Source: Suillus spraguei
Lineage: Eukaryota > Basidiomycota > Agaricomycetes > Boletales > Suillaceae
Length of the DNA: 39,682 bases
Direction: 5' to 3'
Assembly (NCBI GenBank): GCA_016800925.1
Contig: JABCPU010000546.1
Span: 1 to 39,682 of the forward strand
Part shown: positions 22,348-32,871 of the stretch, one piece after another
Numbering within the stretch: the stretch's first letter is position 1
Layout: every line of letters begins with the position of its first letter
Position numbers and translations under genes: made by a program
The notes under the pieces: model-generated
Told to the model about the DNA's origin: nothing
Databases searched by the model: none
What the model saw: only the letters and a program-made list of their open reading frames with translations

Positions 22348-22824
22348 CTTCGTGGCGTTGGAATCATAGGGCGCACGGAATGCTATAGTGTTCAATCTCC
22401 TTGTATTGCTATTACTTGTGACAATGAAAATCCTGTTGATTTTCAGATAGACGAATGATTTGCAAGTGCAGGCCCGATTATGAAACACCCATAGAGTTGG
22501 AAATCAGATCGCAGTTTTCTGCAGTGTGATCTCGCTGACACCCAATTTACGGATATCAGCACTGACAATTGTGACGTTTGGTGCAAGACCTAGTCTTACT
22601 TCAGTTTCGGGAATGCCATACTATACTACGCATTGTAAGTTTATTGTCCATCAACGTAGCAGTGGAACACGAGTTCACCCAAGTCTAAAGTCGAACCATA
22701 TCAGTACGAAAGCCGCGTTCATAGTTACTATATTACATGAGATTTCTTAAGTGTACACATAGTTTTACATGTTCCGCAGATACATACATATATATAGATA
22801 TAGATACAGACACAGTAACTTCGG
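22348..22824. other. Convergent 3' intergenic region, unit B
   Basis: Counterpart of 16910-17348 with a small insertion near 22622-22700. No gene is visible. Confidence 0.5.
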
Positions 22825-25619
22825 TCAGAAAAGCACCGCCGCAATGTGCTGCCAAAAGCCTTTCGGAGGGATCTCAGGACCTTCAGTTTCTTCACAGGTG
22901 GGAATACCCTGAGTGATTACAGGTGAGTCGGAGTCCCAGGTAAGCTAACATGTCAAATGCGTACCGTAGTGAAGTCCATCTCATCAGGTTTCCAAATCGT
23001 CGTGCGTCGTGTAATCTTCCAGAAGAGAAATAATCCAAAAAATAGCGGGATGTTCAGATCTGCGATAATTGGTCAGACTCATCGTAGTAGAGAAGGACTG
23101 GCTTACATGATGTCAAGAATCCAGAAGTATTAAAATCCCAAAACACGGTATATCCATTTGTTAGAATAAATAGCATACACCAGATCGCACCCCAGACGGA
23201 GAGCCACGGCTACAGATTTAAATCAGTAATGGTTCCATGCGTTTGGATGATACCGCGTAACTTGCAAGGGATTCCAGTAATGGAGTTGCCGTCGGTCAAT
23301 GCCTTGGCACTGCAGTCCGCGATCTGCACAATCTATCAGTTCATCGATAATTCATAGATACGTTCGGTGCTTACAGAAAAAAATGTAAGTTATATTTATC
23401 GAGAGCCAGCCAAAAAAACCACCCATGACGGTGAGATATTGGAACCAACTAAGACACGACATAAGCCACATTATGAACACAAGACGAGTCATGAAATTTA
23501 CTTGAACACAGTGTCTGCGCCCGATGATATATTCATCAGAGACAAAAAAGCAAAGGCACACTGTCGGCCTCACATCAGCGTCCACGGTGCTTAGGACTAA
23601 ACAAGCGTTCATTCATACCGAACAGAGCACTGCCACAATAGGCACGCCCTTCTTTGTACAGATAGCGAAGAATTGGGGTGCTTGTTTACGAAGTGCTAAA
23701 CCATAGAGGATGCGCGAAGAGCAAAAAAGGAATGAGTTGGCCGCAGAGAATGCGCTGGTTATGAAGCCTGCATTTACCACAGCGGGTAACACTGCATGGC
23801 AAAAGCAAATGAGACGTAACTTTATGGGAGACCCGAAGTACACACCTTTTATTCCTGAAATCTGCATCGCAATCACAAATGGCGACTCTGCGGAGGAGCC
23901 AGTACTCGTCAATAAGTCCTCGTTATTTGAAGGTACAATGAGCCCTGCAATGAAAACGCCCAGAATCTACTGAGCTGTAAGAAGTTATTCGTCGTAATGT
24001 ATCATTATGCTCAACATAGAAGATGAGAATTCGATAGAAAACTCTGCGAATAGCTTTCGCGATATTCCTCCGTGGGTTCTCCGTTTCAGATGCCGCACTA
24101 CCGAATTGTTAGTGGATATATATTAGCTCAGGATGAGTTATGACATACACAGCTACTATCTCTATTCCCTGGTATGCAAATCCAGCTTGAGTAATGACAC
24201 TCCATATCCCAAGGAAACTATCAAGTGCAGGATACCGAAGTTCAAGTCCAGGTCCAGCAAAAGCACCCGGATTATTCCAGTACTTGGGATAATTAGTCTA
24301 CCAGTCCGCTGAAAGATTATTACATACTTGAAAACCAAGTCGTTGGTGATTCGGTGCTCCCCCCAGGTCAATGACGAGGCCAACTATAATCAGGCCAGTC
24401 ATCACCATCACTGAAAAACATGCTGAGTTTGCTGTACAGATATTGACTGAAGGCTAACTTACACTTTAGAATGGAAAAAGCAAATTCGGCTATTCATTCT
24501 TTAGTACATGGATTGAAAAGCATAATGGACCTACTTTCTCCGAAGTATCTAAAATTTAGAATGAATGTATGTGGCACAACCAACTTTCAACGACTCACAT
24601 TACGCCAAATATATTGGTGGCGCATAGTAAGATGCAGAGCACTACAGTATAAACTGCAGCATGATGTGACTAGGCAAAATTCCGACCTTGAGACACAGTA
24701 GGACGTCAAATGTAGTTCGGGAAACTCACATCCCACAAAGATATCAGTATTTGTGCTCCGGCTATTTCCCCAGGGACGGACAACCTGAAATAGCAATGTG
24801 AAATACTAAATTGGTTGTGATAAACTGGCGCTTACACGTTACCCTTATGAAGGGGCAATCATAATATAGGCACAAGTTCGATGGACACAGAATGAGAACT
24901 CACGAGAAAGTAATTCTAACAATTGACACTTGGTTAACCATAGTGAGAAGATAAAAGATGGACCGCACCCAACCAACCTAGATAATATGAGGGGTTAGTC
25001 GGAGACAAGTGCTTAAATAGGTCACTCACTGCAAATCCCAATGCGGGATCTACCCAACGGGAGGCTGTGTGACGGTAATTAACTGTCAACATTTCCATCT
25101 TAAAAGGAAAGTTACAAACCAAAGTGGGGAAATGATCCTGATATCGGGGCGAGGGAGGTCATCTCTCCGAGTGAACACAATGACCTGACCAAATCAAGTA
25201 GGCGGAACCGGCGCAACTCGTAGACTTACGCGTATGTTACAGAACCAACGAGGGCAAATGCAATCAAGGCGCCAAGTGGCCCAGCTGTGTGAATGGCTGA
25301 CCCACTGCCCAGGAATAGCCCCGTACCCAAAGTACCAGCAATCTTAGGAAGATGGTCAGAGACATTTGAAAGTAAGACATTCGGGAACTTGCAGCTATCC
25401 TATGATAAGAGACGAATGAAAGCCAAAAAAATAAGTAGGAATACTGGTACATCGATCACAGACATACATCTGTATATGTCGTTGCTTGAGCCTCCGTTTC
25501 ACAAGATCTCTGGAAGAAACATCCAGTGGAAGATCCCCACTCGAATTGACTTGAAGTACTTCCACATGAATGACATCATTTGATTTTTTGCGCTCTTGAA
25601 GCCCGTATCTTTCCTCCAT
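22825..25619 (-). CDS. Amino-acid permease, APC superfamily (copy B), 23 exons, intact
   Basis: A frame-consistent 23-exon model gives 1638 nt (545 aa). Exons: 25468-25619, 25393-25399, 25230-25342, 25120-25184, 25030-25064, 24969-24977, 24904-24915, 24836-24843, 24730-24784, 24599-24669, 24535-24548, 24463-24489, 24328-24410, 24149-24282, 24016-24097, 23846-23966, 23619-23791, 23502-23560, 23375-23448, 23262-23323, 23107-23209, 22965-23059, 22825-22908. Family marks: IAIAGTLGTGLFLGSG in the first membrane segment, GEMTSLAPISGSFPHF, RWVDPALGFAVGWNYF, ASETENPRRNI, SPFVIAMQISGIK, LYGLALRK and RRQLHYWNPLQPWLS. The protein is a polytopic plasma-membrane amino-acid:proton symporter; its substrate range is not predictable. 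Exon 2 is followed by a GC donor (GCAAGT). Confidence 0.9.
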
Positions 25620-27479
25620 TGGAACACTGAGGTTAGGTGAGAGGGTTGGGGAAGATAGTGGCAAACGATAATGTGTCGTTGAACATGTTGTACCTGGATT
25701 TTAAGTAAGGCGCTTGACTACAGCAAATCCACTATTGAGCTCTGCCTTCAGGAATCTATTTGATGGAGCGCCTCAAGTTGTTAATAGCTTGGCTTCGGGA
25801 GGCGATGTCCACCTAGGCGATCATGATCACGGTATACAGGTTCACGCCCACGACCCATATAACCTGTCGCAGCTCGGCGCAAAGCTTATCGTCTCGTAAT
25901 GTCAGACTCAGCTGCAGTTGGGCACTCTTGGCTGGTCTTGGATGCGTGCAGAGTCTGCGCCTTTGGTACTAGTCTCTCAGGATTCCAATTCCAAACGCGC
26001 GTCAGCTTTTTGGATGTACCACGGAGAATACGGAGAGTGCAACTGTGTGGCAGTGTGTGTGAAAGTTCGGCAGGGAAAGCTGTGGCTTACTAACTTGATC
26101 TAGTACTACTCCATAAGTATCACAGCCTTGCTCTCTTCAACTGAGGTAGCAAGCAACGTGTTTGGGAGTCATACTAAATGATTCACTAAACGCCTTTTTT
26201 AGGCAGTTTTCTGGCTTATCGTTTTATCACAAGTGATACGTCAGACCCACGGCCACGCAATATAACAAAGCCCGAAGGTCACTCCGTGGCTAATATGCGG
26301 TGCTATGATCATGATGTGACTTACTGGGTCGGACATTGTGCTAGCACTGCCCTACCCCTGGGCCCTAGCAGCCTAGCGCCGCTAACCACGTACTATGTGT
26401 TGATCATTGTGAGAGGGTAGGACGGCTCTACAAGGCCAGCGGATGATCTCGATGGCGTTGTTTGAAGCAATTATGGAAGGACCTGCATTCAACCAAACTA
26501 TTAAAGTTGTTGTTTGCTGGAAGTGACAATCGTCCTTCCCAATCCTTCTCGTGTGCGTGGCCATATCAATCTCTTGACGTTGGTCCAGCATATGTATGGC
26601 CCACAGAAGCTGATGGAACTTACATGCCTTGTGAGGTTCGTGTAAATTTTAACTCAGGACAAATGCCGGATCTGCAAATGGTACGTCCCACTGAGTTATA
26701 AGTGACTCTACATGACTTAAATAGCATCGATAGCAGAATCCTGGCAACATGACAGCAGATAATATGTTTTCACTGACCTTCGACCACACATCATAGTAAA
26801 TGGGTTGTACATCCATACACAACCGATAACTCTAGGATTCGAAAATCCCTATCATGACTCGCTTGCCGTCATAATTTTGCTGGCTACATCTCGGCTCTTT
26901 TTGCTCAAAGAGAGCTTATATTCCACTTTTCTATGTCCATTGGAACTGCATTGAACCCTCTCAATTTCCCCAGACCCATTGTCAGTTTCGTGATGATCTC
27001 CCTTGGACGTTACTAGGTTCTACCCTAAGTTGACGTATTTTCTTTCGTCCACTTGGAATCACAGAATCAATATTCTACTGGGATAGCCTTTTTAATGGCA
27101 CATCAGATATGTGATTCACGCACACCTTCGCTCTATACACAGATGACCTAGACATTCATTCACAATAGAATGTCATGTGTTCTTGGGCATCTGTTAAAAG
27201 ATGTTTTCCCCTCATTGCGGCTGAAGTGCAAGAATATAAGTCTGGTCTATGATTCATTCTGCGGGAAGAAGCGGTCACAAATCTGATGATGTCACATTCA
27301 AGGAGATCGATTCTTTTCACCATGCCGAATGCTTCATAAACGATATCATGGATGGACCACAGCTCTTTCATCACAGTTACTTGCTCGTAATACGTTTGCG
27401 CCGAACGGACAAGAATGATCATTTTCATATCGTGATTATTGCAGCCCACTGTGTCATGAATATGCCATCCACGAGTACG
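25620..27479. other. Interval without a supported gene
   Basis: 25620-26010 is the upstream part of duplication unit B (promoter side of permease B). From 26010 to 27479 there are only short reading frames with no recognised domain. The minus-strand frame at 27156-27503 runs into the WD40-tail relic that follows and has no known motif. Confidence 0.4.
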
Positions 27480-27630
27480 TGAGCCTCGATGCCACTCGTA
27501 CATTGCATGGCGGCAGCTACTTACGCCTCGGTGGGAGAGGTAATGCTATATGTCTGTAAACTCGGTTCAATTGTATACAAATTATTGATATTGAGTGACT
27601 CTCGACAAGCAACAACCTCGATAAGATGCA
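27480..27630 (-). pseudogene. Inverted fragment of the WW-WD40 gene tail
   Basis: On the minus strand this matches the last-exon region of the WD40 relic at 29300-29430: a TTTACAG acceptor, then frames reading TYSITSPTEA and VAAAMQCTSGIEA against RYAVAPETDAEAAAAMQCTN. An in-frame stop separates the two pieces. The fragment is too short to be functional and shows that family copies were scattered in both orientations. Confidence 0.6.
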
Positions 27631-28414
27631 TAGAAAGTATTGCGGGAGATCAGCTGAAATTCAAAATGGCTCGCGCAGCATCGGTTGGGACATATTTATA
27701 GGTCGGGTGTTGAAGCGCAGCAAACCCAACAAACCGCGCTAACGAACGTAAGATGACAGGTCCACGAGCGAAGCTAAAACCCTGTTAGCTCGTAGACCAA
27801 AACATAGTCGCACCCCTATCCATCTGCAGATTCTGCGCCTCTTGGATTTCCGCAATCTAGAGCAAAAGTTTGAGCAATGTCCATAAACCCTTCAGACTAT
27901 GATCTGTTTCCACACACCAGCATAGATTATACTGTAGCACATGGCACCGTTAACGCCGTCACGGTTACAACTTGCCATTTGTTCATCTCACCTCACTTAC
28001 AGAATGCGTTGTGTGCGGACTTTCATGCTGTGGGGTCAGTAACATGTCATTATGGATGCGGTCGTAGGGTTTTATTAGGCTAGGTACCGATAGTCATTGA
28101 CGTGGCTGAAACGAAGTGGCTGTAGATGAGCGTCATAACGGTTGTTATGTGGTTGAACATGGAAGTCAATAAACCTTTACATAAGCTTTGGGGTTCTCAT
28201 AACCGATTGCGGTCCTACTAGTACATGCCACATATTCTAAACAATTGATCTCTCAAGCTCGCATGCATGTACGAGTGCAGAAACTAACAGGCAGACAGAC
28301 GTCGATTGTGCTATGCGCATTTGGCATGGGTGGGTATTACATAATATAGTGTCCATCTTACAACGGGCAGATTATTTTCTCAACCAGCCTGTCAAAGTCC
28401 CCACGTCCCAACTT
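27631..28414. other. Interval without a supported gene
   Basis: Short frames only. Part of 28140-28290 faintly resembles 37080-37170 (TATTCTAAACAA, then CAGAAAC), which may be old 3'-flank DNA. Nothing else is seen. Confidence 0.3.
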
Positions 28415-29565
28415 GCATCACGGAGGATAAGGCGATCCGTGTGTGGTCAAAGGTCGGCGAGCTGCTCATGAAGATTAAGGGCGGGATGATGGTGTAATTC
28501 CGTCGTTGTGTTGGTACAAGGATAGCGCGCACATTTTCTCCGCATCAGGCGGCGCCATCCGAAAATGGCGGTCGTTCCAGGGTCATACCATTGCCGTCAC
28601 CTCCCTCTTACCCTCTGTCTTTTCCCTCAAGTGATGCGCTAACGAGATGACTTTCAAAACCATCTCGTTAGCGCATCACTTGATTACTCAGTTCGTGTCT
28701 GGGACCCCAGAGGTCTCAAGACCAATCAGCCAGTTGGAGACCTGCTTTTGCGCAACGATAAAGTCTTAGCTGTTATGTATGGAACCTGGAGGCAGCACTC
28801 AAACTGACAGCTGACGATTATGTGAGTGTGTTCATTCGTTGTCATTATCTTTTTTAAGTTGGGTTTGGTCGCAATTTAGCTTGCGGCTAAAGTAAAATTT
28901 GATGCGAAACCCAAGGCAAGTTGACTGCGCTTTCCTTTCACGTTGTATCTCATTGTCTTGCCAGGGACGTCCAATTGGGTCAAGAGATGCTGTGCGCCAA
29001 TCAGTTGTGAACACCCTAATCATCCGTCTATTCATTCATTAGATATTACACACTACAAGTTTAACATTCATATAAGACGAAGACTTCTAGGACGCTGATA
29101 TCAATCCCGCGCCTCATCCCGCAGCTCCTCCTGCGAGTTCACTGTCTGCCCTTCGTTGGCGTAACATGCTCGGTTCTCTGCATTTCAGCACTCGACCTCC
29201 AAATATGCTACGGTCAATTCCGCTTGAGCCCCGACGATGGAATTTCAGGTCATTTCCGGTAGGAACCTCTAGACGCACTGTCGATGTGGCTCACTGTCGT
29301 GATGAAGTTGTGAGTGCTCGACATTGCCAACATTCGACCATCTTTAATAAATTTACAGAGATATGCTGTTGCTCCTGAGACTGACGCCGAAGCAGCCGCA
29401 GCTATGCAATGTACAAATAGCAACGAGGCTAGCGGTTCAACATCAACCTCAGGCTGTGTCGGGGACACATGTATTTCAAACCACCCCTCCACAGACGTTC
29501 GTGTCCAGATGGCGACCTGGGTGAAATGGTGTTTTGGGTCAATTTCCGTCTGCATGCCAGCCTGA
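28415..29565 (+). pseudogene. C-terminal half of a WW-WD40 gene, decayed
   Basis: It begins at the equivalent of WD40 repeat 4 of the intact gene (GATCCGTGTGTGGTCAAAG against ATTCGTATATGGTCAAAG) and follows it through repeats 5-7 (CGAAAATGGCGGTCG, ACCAATCAGCCAGTTGGAGA), the short tail exons and the last introns. The exon at 29166-29307 gives RRWNFRSFPVGTSRRTVDV against RRWNFSLFPVRSSIRTIDV. It lacks everything before repeat 4, has multiple frame breaks and deletions in the WD40 part, and carries the palindrome at 28627-28683. The 3' end is less damaged than the WD40 part. Confidence 0.85.
28627..28683. repeat. Perfect 23-bp palindrome with 11-bp loop inside the WD40 relic
   Basis: 28627-28649 (TCAAGTGATGCGCTAACGAG plus ATG) is the exact reverse complement of 28661-28683. 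The right arm is in the position expected from the intact gene (31105-31126, CTCGTTAGCGCATCAAGTGA). The left arm replaces the sequence expected there (TGATGAAAGC), so it is an inverted copy of the right arm. Confidence 0.95.
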
Positions 29566-29903
29566 GTTTCCATATGGATTATCATGGTTTTTGTGGTAGA
29601 GTTTTACCGTTTAGATGTGGCGTGTGTAAGCTGACATAAATATTTCCTCCAATTGCGATGTTTTTCCTGCGGTCCAGCGTACAGTGTGCCGTGACCAATT
29701 CATCCACCACAACCCTCTTCCACGGTGTCAGGGATGATATTTGAATATGTTTATCGGTTCATGAATGTACGGCAGTTAAGAGAGTTGTCAGTGACACGCG
29801 GTTCAAAGAAAAAACAGCACGCCTAGCTGACTATTTAGCCGCGACAGTCTCTTTATCTGATTATCACACCATCTCTCTTCGCCTTCGACGATTCACTCGT
29901 GTC

Positions 29904-32106
29904 ATGATCGACTCAAGTACATCGGCACAACGGAGAGGTGGAGGACGAGGAGCAACGTTGAACTCACCGGTAGTTAACGCACCTCGTCGGACGAAGGAGA
30001 AGAATCCGCCGCCCTATGGTGCACAATATCGCCAGGATGCGCTTTGGGAGGGTAAGTGTCTGCGTTGTGATACCTACCGACTTACTCAGAGAAGTAGGCG
30101 GAAATGAAGCGCTTCCTCCTCAATGGCGTCAGAAGGAGTTGTTGGGTGATAGAATAGTATATGAAGGTGACACACTCGTAATGGGTTCGTGGAACCGACC
30201 TTTACCAGGAGTGCGACTAGGTGAGCAAAGAATGTTCCGCTAGTAAAAGAACTCATGGTAAAGCATAGATTATCCCAAACAACTTACTCCCGGTTGTGAA
30301 TGGCACATATCACCACTCGGTCGGTCGTATTTCGTCAATCACAATACCCGGACCACATCTTGGAAGAAACCGACGCTAGAACGTCCACCAGGGAGCTTGG
30401 TGCCTGAGTGCATCATCGAGGGTCACTCCAAGCTCGTTCGAAGCCTTGCCTGTTTGGGTACCAGTTGCAATATAATGAGCACGTCGAATGATGGTTCAAT
30501 TCGGCAGTGGACAAGAGACGGGCAACCAGTAGGAAAACCTTGGAATAATGATGGGGGAGAGGTAGGCTCTATGGCAATGTCTCCTGATGAATCAATGGTC
30601 GTGAGCGGAAGCGCAGATGGGAGACTACGACTGTGGAACATCAAGAAGGGCAGCATGATTGGTGACCCATGGAAGGGGCATGACGATCTTGTTTGGTCCC
30701 TTAATTGGTCTCCCGATGCCCAGGAAATCAAAAGTGGATCGCATGACAGCACCATAAGACGCTGGAGCCTGGATACTGGCCGACAGATCGCACCACCAAT
30801 AGAGACCGGCCATCGGCGGGTTTATGCCGTCAAATACTCCCCACAAGGGGACAAATTCACAAGTGGTGGGGAGGACAAGATTATTCGTATATGGTCAAAG
30901 GACGGGGAGCTGCTTACGAAGATAATGGGCCATAAGGCCACAGTGACTTCGTTGCATTGGTCCAAGGACGGCGCACACATATTCTCCGGGTCATATGATA
31001 CCACCATCCGAAAATGGCGGTCGATTGATGGGAAAGAGCTCGTAGTTTTTCAGGGTCATACTGATGCCGTCTTCTCCCTTTGTCTTTCCCCTGATGAAAG
31101 CTATCTCGTTAGCGCATCAAGTGACTGCTCAGTTCGCATCTGCTACCTCAAGACCAATCAGCCAGTTGGAGACCCACTCTTGCACGACGACGAACTCGTG
31201 GCTGTTGTCGTTTCCCCTGATAAAAAATACATCGCCAGTGCTGGAAATGATGCAAGAGTGTACATATGGAGCTTGGATGCAACACTCAAACATGCAGGTG
31301 ATGATCATGTGAGTGTGTTTGTGTTGATCTATTATCATTGTATTTCCTAAGCGGGTCTTGGTCGACGTTCAGAGCGTGGATGAGAGCAATGCAAAAGCTG
31401 ATGCGGAGCTTAAGGCGTGTTGTCTGCGCTTCCTTTTCACGTTGTATCTCACTGTTTTAGCAGGGACATCCAGTTCGATCAAGAGACGCTGTGCGCTAAT
31501 CAGCTGTGAACACCCTAATTATTTACTTAATCGTTTGTTAGATTTTACATACTAGTCAGGTCTTCAAGCAGCAGCCTAACGATAGACTCGGAGGTATGAT
31601 GAAATATGTTAGTATAGATCCCTTGTTTCTTTGCTCCAGCAAGTCTAACAATTGTACAGAGCAATGAGTTCTGGGATGCTGATACCAACTCCATGCCTCA
31701 TTCCGCAGCTCCTGGGAATCCACTTTCTTCTCTTTACTGGCGCAATTTGTCTGTTCGCTGCGTGTCATCACTCGACCCCAAATACGCCGCAGTCGACACC
31801 ATGCAGCCCCGGCGTTGGAATTTCAGTTTGTTTCCTGTAAGAAGCTCTATACGCACCATTGATGTAGCTGCCGGTCGCAAGAAACATGTAAGTGGCTAGC
31901 AATTGCTCCTTTTGAGATCATTGAAATAAATGTATTTGCAGAGAATTTTCGTTTCGCCCCCCACCGCAGCGGAACTGGCCCGTGCAAAAGTGGCTGCAAC
32001 TGTGCAACATGGAAATAATAGCCAGGCTGGCAGTCGACGCAATCAGGTCAACCTAGGGTTGCACCGGGGATACAAGTGTCTCAAGGTCGACAAACGGAAA
32101 CCGTGA
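29904..32106 (+). CDS. WW-WD40 repeat protein
   Basis: Exons: 29904-30051, 30098-30220, 30269-31308, 31373-31416, 31461-31505, 31560-31593, 31660-31887, 31942-32106; 608 aa as written, phases consistent. Two WW-like segments come first (EALPPQWRQK to SWNRPLPG; PGCEWHISPL to RTTSWKKP), then seven WD40 repeats from IIEGHSKLVRSLACL to VYIWSLDATL, which should fold as one beta-propeller. A Ser/Pro tail includes EFWDADTNSMPHSAA and RRWNFSLFPV. WW domains bind proline-rich ligands and WD40 propellers are scaffolds; the partner is unknown. At 32051-32053 a base seems missing (CC for CCC). With it, the last exon would read on to CCGLFVGCGRPTLHQS and stop at 32202-32204, which matches the Cys-rich ending I associate with this family. 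Confidence 0.85.
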
Positions 32107-32204
32107 CGCAAGGCCCGAGTAGTGGGACGAGAGAGGTTTCTTGTGAAGTTAGGTGCTGTGGATTGTTTGTAGGCTGTGGTCGCCCCACCTTGCATCAGTC
32201 ATGA

Positions 32205-32871
32205 GGCTTGAAACTCTCTGTTGCTCGAAATTTTTTGCTCTTACCTCTACGTACTTTGAAGGTATTGTCAATGATGGAACACTAACAGTCTTACTCTATG
32301 GATGTCATGTAGAATAAGGCAACTTGGTCTTGGGTCATTTTGTATGGAAAGCCAGACCGCCGTGCTCTACTTCCAAGGCTTCCACTTCTCAGAACTTTCC
32401 TAGTAAGTTAAGTGCTTCCATTGGCCTCCGAACACCCTGTACGACCATGCTAATGCGTCATATAGATTTATTGCCACCCGTGACTACCATAAGGGAGTGG
32501 GTTATATCGTGTTTTACCACTGGGTGACTGGGACCTCATTCAAATCGGTCGTCTTCCTGCATGTGTTGCTTTTTACCTTGAAACATATTCTTCTCTCATC
32601 TTCTTCGATTGCTCGTTCGCTCGGCCAAGTTCGCGTTTCGCTGAAATACCCATGGCCTCAGTAGTCCATTGCCGTACTCTCACTGCCGGTGTCGAGTTCA
32701 AGGTCGTGATGTTATGTTTGGGGTGAACTGGATTGCTGCATGGTCACCGTTTTATGGGAAGATGAGACTCCCATCTCCAATCTTCCTTTTCGGGCTGTTT
32801 CAATCAGCGTTCCTTTAAGTCTTCAACTTGGGAAGTCTCGTAGTCGCCAAGTGGAAGAGTTTAAAGACTTT
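32205..32871. other. 3' flank of the WW-WD40 gene
   Basis: No gene is supported; short frames only. The tRNA-like repeat array starts at its right end. Confidence 0.4.

Larger units (their letters stand above)
20747..26010. repeat. Tandem duplication unit B: aminopeptidase plus permease
   Basis: Second copy of the block at 15293-20490, in the same orientation. About 250 bp of unrelated DNA separates the two units. Both genes in this unit read without frame breaks. Confidence 0.9.

Noticed and set aside
29250..29585. Antisense frame across the WD40 tail relic
   Set aside because: The sense strand aligns exon by exon with the intact WW-WD40 gene, so the antisense frame is a shadow.
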